A stretch of DNA of 64,000 bases from Pseudomonas viciae (lineage in GTDB: Bacteria > Pseudomonadota > Gammaproteobacteria > Pseudomonadales > Pseudomonadaceae), in NCBI RefSeq assembly GCF_004786035.1, contig NZ_CP035088.1:5220001-5284000 (forward strand), in the 5' to 3' direction. The notes beneath the pieces were generated by a model. It saw nothing but the letters and a program-made list of their open reading frames with translations. It was not told the DNA's origin and searched no databases. The position numbers were made by a program, and so were the translations under genes. Below, in pieces: positions 36,881 through 48,686 of the stretch (positions are counted from its first letter, which is position 1; every line of letters begins with the position of its first letter).

Positions 36881-37483
36881 TTACAGCTTGTCGCTGTGCT
36901 CGCCCAGGTAAGCGGCAACGCCTTCAGGGGATGCAGTCATACCCTTGTCGCCTTTCTTCCAGTTGGCCGGGCAGACTTCGCCGTGCTCTTCGTGGAATTG
37001 CAGCGCGTCGACCAGACGGATCAGCTCTTCCATGTTACGGCCCAGCGGCAGGTCGTTGATGATCTGCGAACGGACAACGCCTTTGTCGTCGATCAGGAAC
37101 GCGCCACGGAAAGCCACGCCGCCTTCGGACTCAACGTCGTAGGCCTTGGCGATTTCGTGCTTCATGTCGGCAGCCATGGTGTATTTCACCTGACCGATAC
37201 CGCCAGCGTTGATAGCCGTGTTGCGCCAGGCGTTGTGGGTGAAATGCGAGTCGATCGAAACAGCAACCACTTCAACGTTGCGGGCCTTGAAGTCGTCCAT
37301 GCGGTGATCCAGTGCGATCAGCTCGGACGGGCAGACGAAGGTGAAGTCCAGCGGGTAGAAGAACACCAGGCCGTATTTGCCTTTGATGGCCGAGGACAGG
37401 GTGAAGCTGTCGACGATTTCGCCGTTGCCGAGCACGGCCGGGACGGTGAAGTCAGGGGCTTGTTTGCCTACGAGTACGCTCAT
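36881..37483 (-). CDS. 2-Cys peroxiredoxin (AhpC/Prx1 type)
   Basis: 200 residues from ATG 37481-37483 (MSVLVGKQAPDFTVPAVLG) with AGGAG upstream. Peroxidatic C51 in FYPLDFTFVCPSE and the resolving Cys in GEVCPANW near residue 172. Reduces H2O2 and organic peroxides with a thioredoxin-type partner; no ahpF follows. Same place as PA3529 of P. aeruginosa, next to bfd and bfrB, suggesting shared iron/oxidant protection. Confidence 0.92.
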   Translation of the reverse strand: MSVLVGKQAPDFTVPAVLGNGEIVDSFTLSSAIKGKYGLVFFYPLDFTFVCPSELIALDHRMDDFKARNVEVVAVSIDSHFTHNAWRNTAINAGGIGQVKYTMAADMKHEIAKAYDVESEGGVAFRGAFLIDDKGVVRSQIINDLPLGRNMEELIRLVDALQFHEEHGEVCPANWKKGDKGMTASPEGVAAYLGEHSDKL

Positions 37484-37734
37484 TGGATATCTCCTGGTGT
37501 AGTAACGTGAAAAACAAGGTCCGCGCCAGCCTGCCACCCTCAGGCGACAGCCCTGTGACACGAACCCGCTTTGCAAGGGCCGACCATCATACACCGCGAA
37601 TTTGGGCTGTCTTCAACGGTTTTTCGGCGGTACAGAAAAATCTCTGTAGCACTTGATGACACCTCAATGGCCTCGGGCAAAAACCGTTCGTCAGCCAGGC
37701 GCCGCTCTGGCACAAGGGTTTAAGAAACCACTTT

Positions 37735-37753
37735 GACAATCATTCTCGTTAAC
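37735..37753. promoter_or_regulatory. Candidate Fur box before bfd
   Basis: GACAATCATTCTCGTTAAC, whose complement contains GAGAATGATT, resembles Pseudomonas Fur boxes (GATAATGATAATCATTATC). It lies 48 bases before the bfd start; bfd is known as an iron-starvation gene. Confidence 0.6.
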
Positions 37754-37800
37754 ATTAAGATCCGTCTCAATTGAGTCACAACCAGCGACGGTTCTTGCTT

Positions 37801-38019
37801 ATGTACGTATGCCTCTGCACTGGCGTCACCGACGGACAAATCCGCGAAGCGATCTATGAAGGTTGCTGCAGCTATCGCGAAGTCCGCCAGGCCACCGGCG
37901 TAGCCAGCCAATGCGGCAAATGTGCCTGCCTGGCCAAGGAAGTGGTCCGTGAGACCCTCGCCAAAGTGCAAACGGCACAGGCTTCGATTCCTTATCCGGT
38001 AGAATTTACTGCCGCTTAA
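37801..38019 (+). CDS. bfd: Bacterioferritin-associated ferredoxin
   Basis: 72 residues from ATG 37801 (MYVCLCTGVTDGQIREAIYE). The 2Fe-2S ligands are C4, C6 and the CGKCAC pair near 38-43 (C-x-C ... C-x2-C). Bfd docks on bacterioferritin and reduces core iron for release under iron limitation. A terminator separates it from bfrB, so the two can be expressed independently, consistent with opposite iron responses. Confidence 0.94.
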   Translation: MYVCLCTGVTDGQIREAIYEGCCSYREVRQATGVASQCGKCACLAKEVVRETLAKVQTAQASIPYPVEFTAA

Positions 38020-38035
38020 ATCCAGCTTTCTAAAG

Positions 38036-38061
38036 AACCGGACTCAATGTCCGGTTTTTTT
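38036..38061 (+). terminator. Terminator between bfd and bfrB
   Basis: Stem AACCGGA / TCCGGTT, loop CTCAATG, then TTTTTTTA-type run. Starts 17 bases after the bfd stop. Confidence 0.88.
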
Positions 38062-38218
38062 ATGCCTGTAAATCAATTGCTTAGCCTCCAGACGCGGAAC
38101 ACAAACATTCTTATTCCGATTAATTTTCATTTATTATTCAATAACTTAGGTTTGACACTGATAAATGTGCGGCTCAAACTCGGCCTTATACACAGCACCT
38201 ACAGGACAGGCCCTCACC

Positions 38219-38692
38219 ATGAAAGGCGACATTACAGTCATCCAGCATCTCAACAAGATCCTTGCCAATGAGCTGGTCGCGATCAATCAATACTTCCTGC
38301 ATGCGCGCATGTACGAGGATTGGGGCCTGAACAAGCTGGGCAAGCACGAGTACCACGAGTCCATCGACGAGATGAAACACGCGGACAAGCTGATCAAGCG
38401 CATCCTGTTCCTCGAAGGTCTGCCGAACGTTCAGGACCTGAACAAGCTGCACATCGGCGAACACACCCGGGAAATGCTCGAGTGCGACCTGAAAATCGAG
38501 CGCGCCGGCCACAAGGACCTGAAAATCGCCATTGCCCATTGCGAAAGCGTTGGCGACTTCGGCAGCCGTGAACTGCTTGAGGACATTCTCGAGTCCGAAG
38601 AAGAGCACATCGACTGGCTGGAAACCCAATTGGGTCTGATCGACAAAGTCGGTCTGGAGAACTACCTGCAATCGCAGATGGGTGAAGAGTAA
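38219..38692 (+). CDS. bfrB: Bacterioferritin (BfrB)
   Basis: 157 residues from ATG 38219 ([20 protein letters not shown]). Ferroxidase ligands E18, E51, H54, E94-type, E127-type and H130-type are present, and the haem ligand M52 (IDEMKHAD) is kept. The 24-mer stores iron as a mineral and binds haem at dimer interfaces. Preceded by bfd, its reductase partner, and followed by a strong terminator. Confidence 0.95.
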   Translation: MKGDITVIQHLNKILANELVAINQYFLHARMYEDWGLNKLGKHEYHESIDEMKHADKLIKRILFLEGLPNVQDLNKLHIGEHTREMLECDLKIERAGHKDLKIAIAHCESVGDFGSRELLEDILESEEEHIDWLETQLGLIDKVGLENYLQSQMGEE

Positions 38693-38714
38693 CCTTCCCC
38701 GACAGTGAGCCACT

Positions 38715-38753
38715 AAAAAGCCCCGCCCTCTTTCGAGAGGCGGGGCTTTTTAT
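38715..38753 (+). terminator. Terminator after bfrB
   Basis: Stem AAAAAGCCCCGCCTC-type with perfect AAAGCCCCGCC / GGCGGGGCTTT core and CTC/GAG extension around loop TTTC, followed by TTTATT. Confidence 0.92.
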
Positions 38754-38784
38754 TGCCTGGATTCCCAGGCCACCGAAAATCCAC

Positions 38785-38873
38785 TGTGGGAGCGGGCTTG
38801 CTCGCGAATGCGGTGGGTCAGGTAAAGAAGTGCTAACTGACCCACCGCATTCGCGAGCAAGCCCGCTCCCACA
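38785..38873. repeat. BIME: perfect 37-bp inverted repeat
   Basis: Arms 38785-38821 and 38837-38873 are perfect reverse complements (TGTGGGAGCGGGCTTGCTCG at the outer end, CGGTGGGTCAG at the inner end), separated by 15 bases. It is the most perfect of the REP pairs in the window. Confidence 0.93.
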
Positions 38874-38918
38874 TGTCCGTGTTCAACTCATCATGTGGTG
38901 AACACAGATCATCATGGA

Positions 38919-39260
38919 TCAGGCTTCAGTCTTGTTCGCCGCAGCTTTTTCTACCGCTTCCTTGATCGTGGCCTGCAGAGAGCCGTCAGCGGCCATCTCG
39001 GTCATGATGTCGCTACCACCGACCAGCTCCCCACCTACCCACAGCTGTGGGAAAGTTGGCCAGTTGGCGTACTTGGGCAGGTTGGCGCGGATTTCCGGGT
39101 TCTGCAGGATGTCCACGTAGGCAAACTTCTCGCCACACGCCATCACGGCCTGAGCAGCCTTGGCCGAGAAACCGCACTGTGGCGCGTTCGGCGAGCCTTT
39201 CATGTAAAGCAGGATGGTGTTGTTGGCAATCTGGTCTTTAATCGTTTCGATGATATCCAT
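38919..39260 (-). CDS. grxD: Monothiol glutaredoxin (Grx4/GrxD)
   Basis: 113 residues from ATG 39258-39260 (MDIIETIKDQIANNTILLYM). CGFS active site at C29 and the WPTFPQLWVGGELVGGSD glutathione-binding part. These proteins hold a 2Fe-2S cluster with glutathione and deliver it in Fe-S assembly and iron sensing. Near bfrB/bfd, same as P. aeruginosa PA3533. Confidence 0.95.
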   Translation of the reverse strand: MDIIETIKDQIANNTILLYMKGSPNAPQCGFSAKAAQAVMACGEKFAYVDILQNPEIRANLPKYANWPTFPQLWVGGELVGGSDIMTEMAADGSLQATIKEAVEKAAANKTEA

Positions 39261-39349
39261 GGAGCACCTCGGCTTAAAACTCTTGCGACTTAAGTTGTCG
39301 ACACGGTGACGCATTGTAACGGAAAGCCGAACGTGCTCCAGAGACAATT

Positions 39350-41458
39350 TTACGCAGCCGCCACCTTCACCGGTACGCCGTTGAGCGCCGCATTGCCGGA
39401 CAACTCATCGAGCTGACAATCATCGGTCAGGTCATTGGCGCTGGAGCCCGGCTGGCCACTGGCGATGGTCATCTGCACGCCCGGCCGGGCATGGCCCCAA
39501 CCGTGGGGCAGGCTCACCACGCCTTTCATCATGTCCAGGCTGCCCTGCACTTCGACTTCGATCATACCCACCCGCGAACTGACCTTCACCCGCTGTCCGT
39601 CGACAAGCCCGCGACTGGCAAGGTCATCCGGGTGCATCAGCAACTGATGACGCGGCTTGCCCTTCACCAACCGGTGGAAGTTGTGCATCCAGGAGTTATT
39701 GCTGCGCACATGGCGACGGCCAATCATCAGCAACTCGTCAGGTGCGGGAGCCTGCAACGCGGCAAAACGCTCCAGGTCGGCGAGTATCACCGCCGGCGCG
39801 GCTTGCACCCGTTGGTTTTCGGTTTTCAACCGCGGGGCCAGGTTGGGCTTGAGTGCGCCGAGGTCAATGCCGTGGGGATGGTCGAACAAGGTCGCCAGGG
39901 ACAGTTTGTGTGGCGAAGCATCGCCATACGCCCCGGCCCGCAGACCGAAATCGATCATTTGCGCTGGCGGCATGGTCGGTTTGAGTTCCTTGCCGGTTCG
40001 GGCCGCAAAGGCCTTGGCCAGGCCGACAAAAATCTCCCAGTCATGCAACGCCCCTTCTGGCTTGGGCAGAATGGCCCGGTTGAAGCGAGTCACGTTGCGC
40101 ACTGCGAACAGGTTGAACGTGGTGTCGTAATGGTCGTTTTCCAGCGCCGAGGTCGAGGGCAGGATCAGGTCGGCGTAGCGCGTGGTTTCGTTGATGTACA
40201 AATCGACGCTGACCATGAACTCCAGCCCGTCCAGCGCCTGCTCCAGTTGCCGCCCGTTGGGCGTGGACAGCACCGGGTTGCCGGCCACGGTGACCAGCGC
40301 GCGAATCTGGCCTTCGCCTTCGGTGAGCATTTCCTCGGCCAGGGTCGATACTGGCAACTCCCCGGCGTACTCGGGACGCCCGGACACCCGGCTCTGCCAA
40401 CGGTTGAAATGCCCGCCCGAGGTGGTGGCCACCAAATCCACCGCCGGTTCGGTGCACAGCGCCCCGCCCACCCGATCGAGATTGCCGGTGACCAGATTGA
40501 TCAGTTGAATCAGCCAGTGGCACAGCGTGCCAAATGCCTGGGTCGAAACCCCCATCCGCCCGTAACACACTGCGGACGGCGCTGCGGCAAAGTCCCGAGC
40601 CAATTGGCGGATCTGTTGCGCTGGCACGGCGCAAAGCGGACTCATCGCCTCAGCCGTGAAGGTGGCAACGGCCTCGCGCACCTCTTCCAGGCCGTCCACC
40701 GGCAGATGGCTGTCGCGGGTCAGGCCCTCGCTGAAGAGCGTATTGAGCAAGCCGAACAGCAGCGCGGCATCGCCACCGGGGCGCACGAAGACATGCTGGT
40801 TCGCAATGGCCGCCGTTTCGCTGCGGCGCGGATCAACCACCACCACTTTGCCGCCACGGGCCTGGATCGCCTTGAGGCGCTTTTCCACGTCCGGCACGGT
40901 CATGATGCTGCCGTTGGACGCCAGCGGATTGCCGCCCAGGATCAGCATGAAATCGGTGTGATCGATATCCGGAATCGGCAGCAACAGGCCGTGGCCATAC
41001 ATCAGATGACTGGTCAGGTGATGAGGCAGTTGATCCACCGAGGTCGCCGAGAAGCGGCTGCGGGTTTTCAACAGGCCGAGGAAATAGTTGCTGTGGGTCA
41101 TCAACCCATAGTTATGCACGCTGGGGTTGCCCTGGTAGACCGCCACCGCGTTCTGGCCGTGGCGCTCCTGGATACCCGCCAGGCGCTCGGCCACCAGCGC
41201 GAAGGCGTCGTCCCAGGCAATGGGTTGCCATTCGTCGCCAATCCGCTGCATAGGCTGACGCAGGCGGTCCGGATCGTTCTGGATATCCTGCAGGGCCACC
41301 GCCTTGGGGCAGATGTGGCCTCGGCTGAAGCTGTCCAGAGCATCGCCCTTGATCGAGGTGATCGCCAGGCCCTGGCCGTCGGTTTCGGTGGTTTCGAGGG
41401 TCAAGCCGCAGATGGCTTCACACAGATGGCACGCACGGTGGTGGAGAGTCTTGGTCAT
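39350..41458 (-). CDS. Molybdopterin oxidoreductase family protein
   Basis: 702 residues. N-terminal 4Fe-4S motif with C10, C13, C17 and C50 (CHLCEAICG ... GHICPKA), then Mo-bis-MGD domains: LGGNPLASNGSIMTVP, VVVVDPRRSETA, VCYGRMGVSTQAFG, and a C-terminal aspartate-decarboxylase-fold domain (LMHPDDLASRGLVDGQRV). No Tat signal, so cytoplasmic. Related to formate dehydrogenase alpha or assimilatory nitrate reductase, but no partner subunits are adjacent; the substrate is unknown. Confidence 0.88.
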   Translation of the reverse strand: MTKTLHHRACHLCEAICGLTLETTETDGQGLAITSIKGDALDSFSRGHICPKAVALQDIQNDPDRLRQPMQRIGDEWQPIAWDDAFALVAERLAGIQERHGQNAVAVYQGNPSVHNYGLMTHSNYFLGLLKTRSRFSATSVDQLPHHLTSHLMYGHGLLLPIPDIDHTDFMLILGGNPLASNGSIMTVPDVEKRLKAIQARGGKVVVVDPRRSETAAIANQHVFVRPGGDAALLFGLLNTLFSEGLTRDSHLPVDGLEEVREAVATFTAEAMSPLCAVPAQQIRQLARDFAAAPSAVCYGRMGVSTQAFGTLCHWLIQLINLVTGNLDRVGGALCTEPAVDLVATTSGGHFNRWQSRVSGRPEYAGELPVSTLAEEMLTEGEGQIRALVTVAGNPVLSTPNGRQLEQALDGLEFMVSVDLYINETTRYADLILPSTSALENDHYDTTFNLFAVRNVTRFNRAILPKPEGALHDWEIFVGLAKAFAARTGKELKPTMPPAQMIDFGLRAGAYGDASPHKLSLATLFDHPHGIDLGALKPNLAPRLKTENQRVQAAPAVILADLERFAALQAPAPDELLMIGRRHVRSNNSWMHNFHRLVKGKPRHQLLMHPDDLASRGLVDGQRVKVSSRVGMIEVEVQGSLDMMKGVVSLPHGWGHARPGVQMTIASGQPGSSANDLTDDCQLDELSGNAALNGVPVKVAAA

Positions 41459-41589
41459 GGCCAGTCTCTGTTTTATTCGTAGCGGGCACTTTCGGCCGCG
41501 GGAACAAAACTATGGCGCGTGATCCCCAGCAGCGCCAGCGACGTTCGTCCTGTGAATTGCCGGGCATCAGGCCCGCCGATGCAGGGGCG

Positions 41590-41877
41590 TCAAGGCCGCT
41601 CGGGAGGCGGCGCCAGCAGCTGGATTTCCTCGACGGTTTCCACCTGCTCCTGGGCAATGGGCACGCCCGTCAGCTCGCCAATCAGGCGCCAATGCTCGTC
41701 GAGTCCATTGCTGATGGTGGCCATGCGATCGATCATTCTGCGGCCTGCGGCCTTGGTTACCTCGTCGTCGCTGCGCAACAATTCGAATGACATGGACGTC
41801 ACCGAAGCGGTCAGATGAGTCAGGGAACGTGCCGTCAGCCCCAGTAGTTCCATTAATTGTTGCTCTTTCGAATCCAT
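41590..41877 (-). CDS. Small conserved-looking hypothetical protein
   Basis: 95 residues (MDSKEQQLMELLGLTARSL), mostly alpha-helical with a Pro/Glu C-terminal end (EEIQLLAPPPERP). No signal, membrane helix or recognised motif. It is upstream of the molybdopterin oxidoreductase in the same direction but 131 bases away. Function unknown; likely a real gene since AGGAGC precedes the start region. Confidence 0.6.
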   Translation of the reverse strand: MDSKEQQLMELLGLTARSLTHLTASVTSMSFELLRSDDEVTKAAGRRMIDRMATISNGLDEHWRLIGELTGVPIAQEQVETVEEIQLLAPPPERP

Positions 41878-42283
41878 TTCGGGGGCTCCTGCGTCTAGAG
41901 GCTCATTTATAACCCAGCCCCTTGCTTTAGGAAATGTTTCGCACCCGACAACAGACAGGCGAAAACCTGGAATGACAGGCCACAGACCGACTCCCCACTA
42001 CGCCATACCCGCCCTGCTCGATTGCCAAGCTGCGCAACGCCAGTGTACAAATGGGCCGCTGCTGTCAGGAAACCGGCTTCATACATGCCATCGCAGACCT
42101 GCGATGGCCTCGCTGAAATCCCCTAAACACCGTAGCCTATTGGTAAGACGCGACATTTAATGTCAATATCGCGCCTTCCCCTATTTTCGTCGCCCCGTGC
42201 GGCTTTTGCCGCAGGTCTCGCCCGTTTTTTGAATAAACAAGGCTTTGAGCATCTGCGGTCAGTTACAAAAAAGGTAGTCAATC
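41878..42283. other. 406-base gap before argF
   Basis: No gene seen. It holds a perfect 22-base palindrome at 42087-42108 (GCCATCGCAG / CTGCGATGGC, 2-base centre), a candidate ArgR half-site at 42140-42155 and a small TGCGGC / GCCGCA hairpin at 42198-42213. The argF promoter and leader should be here. Confidence 0.6.
42140..42155 (-). promoter_or_regulatory. Candidate ArgR half-site
   Basis: Minus strand TGTCGCGTCTTACCAA fits the Pseudomonas ArgR half-site TGTCGC-N8-AA exactly. It lies 129 bases upstream of argF. A second direct half-site was not convincing, so binding is tentative. Confidence 0.4.
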
Positions 42284-43204
42284 ATGAGCGCAAGGCACTT
42301 TCTCTCCCTGATGGATTTCACGCCCGATGAGTTGCTCGGCGTGATCCGTCGAGGCGTGGAGCTCAAGGACCTGCGTAACCGCGGCGTACTGTTCGAGCCC
42401 TTGAAAAACCGCGTGCTGGGGATGATCTTCGAGAAGTCATCGACCCGCACGCGCATCTCTTTCGAAGCCGGCATGATCCAGCTGGGCGGCCAGGCGATCT
42501 TCCTGTCGCCGCGTGACACCCAACTGGGCCGTGGCGAACCCATCAGCGATTGCGCCATCGTCATGTCGAGCATGCTTGACGCCGTGATGATCCGTACCTT
42601 TGCCCACAGCACCCTGACCGAGTTCGCGGCCCATTCCCGCGTGCCGGTGATCAACGGTCTGTCCGATGACCTGCACCCCTGCCAACTGCTGGCCGACATG
42701 CAGACGTTCCTCGAACACCGTGGCTCGATCCAGGGCAAGACCGTGACCTGGATCGGCGATGGCAACAACATGTGCAACAGCTATATAGAAGCGGCGATGC
42801 AATTCGACTTCCAGCTGCGCATCGCCTGCCCCGAAGGCTACGACCCGAACGCTGAACTGGTTGCCAGGGCCGGGGATCGAGTGACCATCGTTCGTGATCC
42901 GAAACAAGCCGTGGCCGGTGCGCATCTGGTGAGCACCGACGTCTGGACCTCCATGGGCCAGGAAGAAGAAACCGCCAAGCGCCTCAAGCTGTTCGCGCCG
43001 TTCCAGGTCAACCGTGCCCTGCTCGACCTCGCGGATGAGCAAGTGCTGTTCATGCACTGCCTGCCGGCCCACCGTGGCGAGGAAATCAGTTTCGATTTGC
43101 TGGACGACCCACGCTCAGTGGCATGGGACCAGGCAGAGAATCGGCTTCACGCGCAAAAGGCCCTGCTCGAGTTTCTTGTCGAGCCAGCGTACCGCCACGC
43201 ATGA
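42284..43204 (+). CDS. argF: Ornithine carbamoyltransferase, anabolic
   Basis: 306 residues. Carbamoyl-phosphate motif [14 protein letters not shown] in [11 protein letters not shown], and the ornithine loop [12 protein letters not shown]. It makes citrulline from ornithine and carbamoyl phosphate; anabolic rather than catabolic by length and context. Its stop overlaps the start of an ABC ATPase (ATGA), as in P. aeruginosa PA3537-PA3538. Confidence 0.96.
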   Translation: MSARHFLSLMDFTPDELLGVIRRGVELKDLRNRGVLFEPLKNRVLGMIFEKSSTRTRISFEAGMIQLGGQAIFLSPRDTQLGRGEPISDCAIVMSSMLDAVMIRTFAHSTLTEFAAHSRVPVINGLSDDLHPCQLLADMQTFLEHRGSIQGKTVTWIGDGNNMCNSYIEAAMQFDFQLRIACPEGYDPNAELVARAGDRVTIVRDPKQAVAGAHLVSTDVWTSMGQEEETAKRLKLFAPFQVNRALLDLADEQVLFMHCLPAHRGEEISFDLLDDPRSVAWDQAENRLHAQKALLEFLVEPAYRHA

Positions 43205-44310
43205 GCCACTCGCTGCTGCTGAATTTGCACAACCTGGCCTGCGGCTATCAACACCAGCGAGTGGTGCAGAACCTCAACCTGCACCTCAATGCTGGTGACA
43301 TCGGTTGCCTGCTCGGCTCGTCCGGGTGCGGCAAGACCACGACGTTGCGCGCCATCGCCGGCTTCGAACCGGTGCATGAGGGTGAGATCCAACTGGCCGG
43401 GGAAACCATCTCCCGCGCCGGCTTCACCCTCGCCCCGGAAAAACGCCGCATCGGCATGGTGTTCCAGGACTATGCGCTGTTCCCCCACCTGAGTGTGGCC
43501 GAGAACATCGCCTTTGGTATTCGCAAGCATCCGAACCAGGACCGCGTCGTCGAAGAACTGCTGGAACTGGTCAACCTGAAAAGTTTGGGCAAGCGCTTTC
43601 CCCACGAATTGTCTGGAGGCCAGCAACAGCGTGTGGCCCTGGCCCGTGCGTTGGCCCCGGAGCCGCAGTTGCTGTTGCTCGACGAGCCATTCTCCAACCT
43701 CGATGGCGAGCTGCGACGCAAGCTCAGCCATGAGGTGCGGGACATTCTCAAGGCCCGTGGCACCAGCGCGATCCTGGTCACCCACGATCAGGAAGAAGCT
43801 TTCGCGGTGAGTGATCATGTCGGCGTGTTCAAGGAAGGTCGGCTGGAACAATGGGACACGCCCTACAACCTGTACCACGAACCGCTGACGCCCTTTGTCG
43901 CCAGTTTCATTGGCCAAGGCTACTTCATTCGCGGCCGGCTCGAGAGCCCGGAATCGGTGCAGACCGAGCTGGGCATCCTGCGTGGCAACCGGGCCTACAC
44001 GTGGCCGATCGGCTGCGCAGTGGACGTACTGCTGCGCCCGGACGATATCGTCTACGCACCGGACAGCCCGCTCACAGCCAGCATTGTCGGCAAGACATTC
44101 CTGGGAGCCTCGACCTTGTATCGCCTGCAATTGCCGACGGGCGCGCAACTGGAATCGATCTTCCCAAGCCATGCCGACCATCAGGTCGGGGACACCGTCG
44201 GTATTCGCGTGGCGGCTGAACACCTGGTGCTGTTCCAGGCCTCGGGCAGTACCGCTGCCCATATACCGCCGGTGGACAGTGGCGTGCGGCGCTATAGCAC
44301 CGCCAGCTAA
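43201..44310 (+). CDS. Orphan ABC transporter ATPase (FbpC/PotA-like)
   Basis: 369 residues from ATG 43201, overlapping the argF stop by 4 bases. Walker [11 protein letters not shown]-loop [13 protein letters not shown], signature [15 protein letters not shown], Walker [13 protein letters not shown], and H-loop VTHDQEE. A C-terminal TOBE-like region ([14 protein letters not shown]) is typical of importers for iron, spermidine or sugars. No permease or binding protein is adjacent, so its partner must be elsewhere. Confidence 0.9.
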   Translation: MSHSLLLNLHNLACGYQHQRVVQNLNLHLNAGDIGCLLGSSGCGKTTTLRAIAGFEPVHEGEIQLAGETISRAGFTLAPEKRRIGMVFQDYALFPHLSVAENIAFGIRKHPNQDRVVEELLELVNLKSLGKRFPHELSGGQQQRVALARALAPEPQLLLLDEPFSNLDGELRRKLSHEVRDILKARGTSAILVTHDQEEAFAVSDHVGVFKEGRLEQWDTPYNLYHEPLTPFVASFIGQGYFIRGRLESPESVQTELGILRGNRAYTWPIGCAVDVLLRPDDIVYAPDSPLTASIVGKTFLGASTLYRLQLPTGAQLESIFPSHADHQVGDTVGIRVAAEHLVLFQASGSTAAHIPPVDSGVRRYSTAS

Positions 44311-44325
44311 CAACGCGAATCCATC

Positions 44326-44411
44326 GTGGGAGCGGGCTTGCTCGCGAAAGCGGTGGGTTCAACTTGCATTGATATTGAATGTGCCGCCTTCGCGAGCAAG
44401 CCCGCTCCCAC
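44326..44411. repeat. REP/BIME inverted pair
   Basis: Arms GTGGGAGCGGGCTTGCTCGCGA and TTCGCGAGCAAGCCCGCTCCC, about 40 bases apart, between the ABC ATPase and phzF-like genes. Confidence 0.88.
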
Positions 44412-44417
44412 AAAGGA

Positions 44418-45206
44418 TCAGTGTTGACCCAGCATCAACGTCCCGCTGGCCACCAACGTCGCATTCCCGCCAATCTTCACGCGCTCCCCCTCCAGCCGGC
44501 AGAACAACGCCCCGCCCCTGGCCGAGCACTGGTAAGCCGTCAGCCCCTGTTTGCCCAGGCGCTTGGACCAGTACGGAATCAGGCTGCAATGGGTCGACCC
44601 CGTCACCGGATCCTCATTGATGCCAATCGCCGGTGCAAAATAACGCGAGACAAAATCATGCTTGCTGCCCGGAGCAGTCACGATAGCGCCCGGCCACGGC
44701 AGGTTCGCCAGGGCCACCATGTCCGGTTTGCAATCGAGCACCGCCTGCTCCGACTCCAGCACCACGAACAGGACGTTCGAACTGAGCACATCCACCGCTT
44801 CGACACCCAGGGCGCTCTGCACGGCCAGGGACGCACCTAACTCACTAGGCATCATGGCGGGAAAATCCAGCCACAACCGATCGCCTTCGCGACTGACGCT
44901 CAACGGCCCGGATTTGCAGATGAAATCCAATCGCTCGGCGGTTTCGTGGTAGACCTCGAACAGCACGTAGGCGCTGGCCAAAGTGGCATGCCCACACAAC
45001 GGGACTTCAGTGGTGGGGGTGAACCAGCGGATATGCCAATACTGGCCTTCGCGTACCAGAAAAGCGGTTTCAGCCAGGTTATGTTCGGCGGCGATCTTTT
45101 GCATCAGGTCCTCGGCAAGCCAGGCGTCAAGCCGATAGACCATCGCCGAATTACCGCCAAACGGCCGATCACTGAACGCGTCGACTTGATGAAACGCAAG
45201 CTGCAT
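44418..45206 (-). CDS. PhzF-family isomerase-like protein
   Basis: 262 residues from ATG 45204-45206 (MQLAFHQVDAFSDRPFGGNS). PhzF fold markers: GNSAMVY, catalytic Glu in NLAETAFL, PLCGHATLASAYVLFE, and EDPVTGSTHCSLIPYW. PhzF-like proteins catalyse isomerisation or epimerisation; the substrate here is unknown and no phenazine genes are nearby. An AAAGGAGAAG site precedes the start. Confidence 0.9.
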   Translation of the reverse strand: MQLAFHQVDAFSDRPFGGNSAMVYRLDAWLAEDLMQKIAAEHNLAETAFLVREGQYWHIRWFTPTTEVPLCGHATLASAYVLFEVYHETAERLDFICKSGPLSVSREGDRLWLDFPAMMPSELGASLAVQSALGVEAVDVLSSNVLFVVLESEQAVLDCKPDMVALANLPWPGAIVTAPGSKHDFVSRYFAPAIGINEDPVTGSTHCSLIPYWSKRLGKQGLTAYQCSARGGALFCRLEGERVKIGGNATLVASGTLMLGQH

Positions 45207-45335
45207 GGCACTTCTCCTTTTTATTGATGCGCCAGCATGAGGGCCCGCGCTCCCGGTTTTCCAGTGACAGATCAGCGCAATTTTCACCCTACAGATTAGC
45301 GTGAGAATCCTGCCAGGCTTGAGCCCTTCACCATT

Positions 45336-45361
45336 GTGGCGAGGGCGCTTGCTCCCGCTGG
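45336..45361. repeat. Degenerate REP half
   Basis: GTGGCGAGGGCGCTTGCTCCCGCTG, a single decayed copy of the GTGGCGAGGGAGC family with the right arm lost. Confidence 0.55.
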
Positions 45362-45384
45362 GGTGCGAAGCGGCCCCAGTGGAT

Positions 45385-45855
45385 TCAGGCCCGCCCGATA
45401 TCCGCAAACGTCGCCCCGGTATGCTCGGCCAGAACCGCGGGCGCCAGCTCCACCTCCAACCCCCGCCGCCCGGCACTGACAAAAATGCTGGCCAGTGGTT
45501 GCGCCGAGTTGTCGATAAAAGTACGCAGACGCTTCTTCTGCCCCAGTGGGCTGATGCCACCGAGCAAATAACCGGTGGAACGCTGCGCGGCGGCCGGGTC
45601 GGCCATCTCGACCTTTTTCACCCCGGCGGCATGGGCCAGGCCTTTCAAATCCAGGCTCCCGGCCACGGGCACCACCGCCACCAGCAATTCACCTTTCTCG
45701 CTGGCCGCCAGCAATGTCTTGAACACCTGCGCCGGCTCCAGCCCGAGCTTTTCCGCCGCTTCCAGGCCATAGGACGCGGCCTTGGGATCGTGTTCATAAC
45801 TGTGGATGCGATGTTCGGCGCGCACTTTCTTCAGCAGATCCAATGCGGGTGTCAT
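45385..45855 (-). CDS. ybaK: YbaK/EbsC-type Cys-tRNA(Pro) deacylase
   Basis: 156 residues from ATG 45853-45855 ([20 protein letters not shown]). Conserved [19 protein letters not shown], the catalytic Lys region [11 protein letters not shown], and [17 protein letters not shown]. It hydrolyses mischarged Cys-tRNA(Pro). Stands alone. Confidence 0.93.
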   Translation of the reverse strand: MTPALDLLKKVRAEHRIHSYEHDPKAASYGLEAAEKLGLEPAQVFKTLLAASEKGELLVAVVPVAGSLDLKGLAHAAGVKKVEMADPAAAQRSTGYLLGGISPLGQKKRLRTFIDNSAQPLASIFVSAGRRGLEVELAPAVLAEHTGATFADIGRA

Positions 45856-46165
45856 GACGGCTCCTGACAAGCAAATCAAAAAACAGTGGGCCGGATTCTA
45901 AGCCATCGTCAGCCAAAAAGGCGTCAATACGGGCGGAGCGATGGCGATGAAACCGTCATTCACGCCACGAATAGTTGAAATATGACCGACGGTTCACTTT
46001 CGACCTTTGACACTAGCGTTTCTTGTCTATATTTTTTCGAAACTGAAAGTCATAACGCATGTCTCAAACAGCAACCCGAGATCAGGATGGAGGTCCTGCC
46101 TCGGCGGAAATCGCGCCATCGGGCTGTATCGAAGGCGCCGCAAAACAACAAGAACCGAGGTTTGA
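45856..46165. other. Upstream region of glpF
   Basis: 310 bases without a gene. Two TTTCGA motifs (45998-46003 and 46035-46040) lie in AT-rich sequence 126-168 bases before glpF and might belong to GlpR operators by comparison with the glpD region; this is a weak match. Otherwise nothing is recognised. Confidence 0.35.
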
Positions 46166-48596
<2,431 letters not shown>

Positions 48597-48686
48597 GCTG
48601 AGGCCGGGCACGATAAGGCTGGGAAACTGGTCGGGAGTGGATTCCTGCGGCATCATGGGCAAATTTCGGCAGCCCAAAGGACGCCC

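Noticed and set aside
38785..38873. CRISPR-like repeat-spacer appearance of REP pairs
   Set aside because: Repeats are single inverted pairs scattered through intergenic gaps, not regular direct repeats with spacers, and no cas gene is present.
39491..41482. 663-codon open frame antisense to the molybdopterin oxidoreductase
   Set aside because: The sense gene has the Fe-S and molybdopterin motifs; the antisense translation is rich in His, Gln and Arg without a fold signature.
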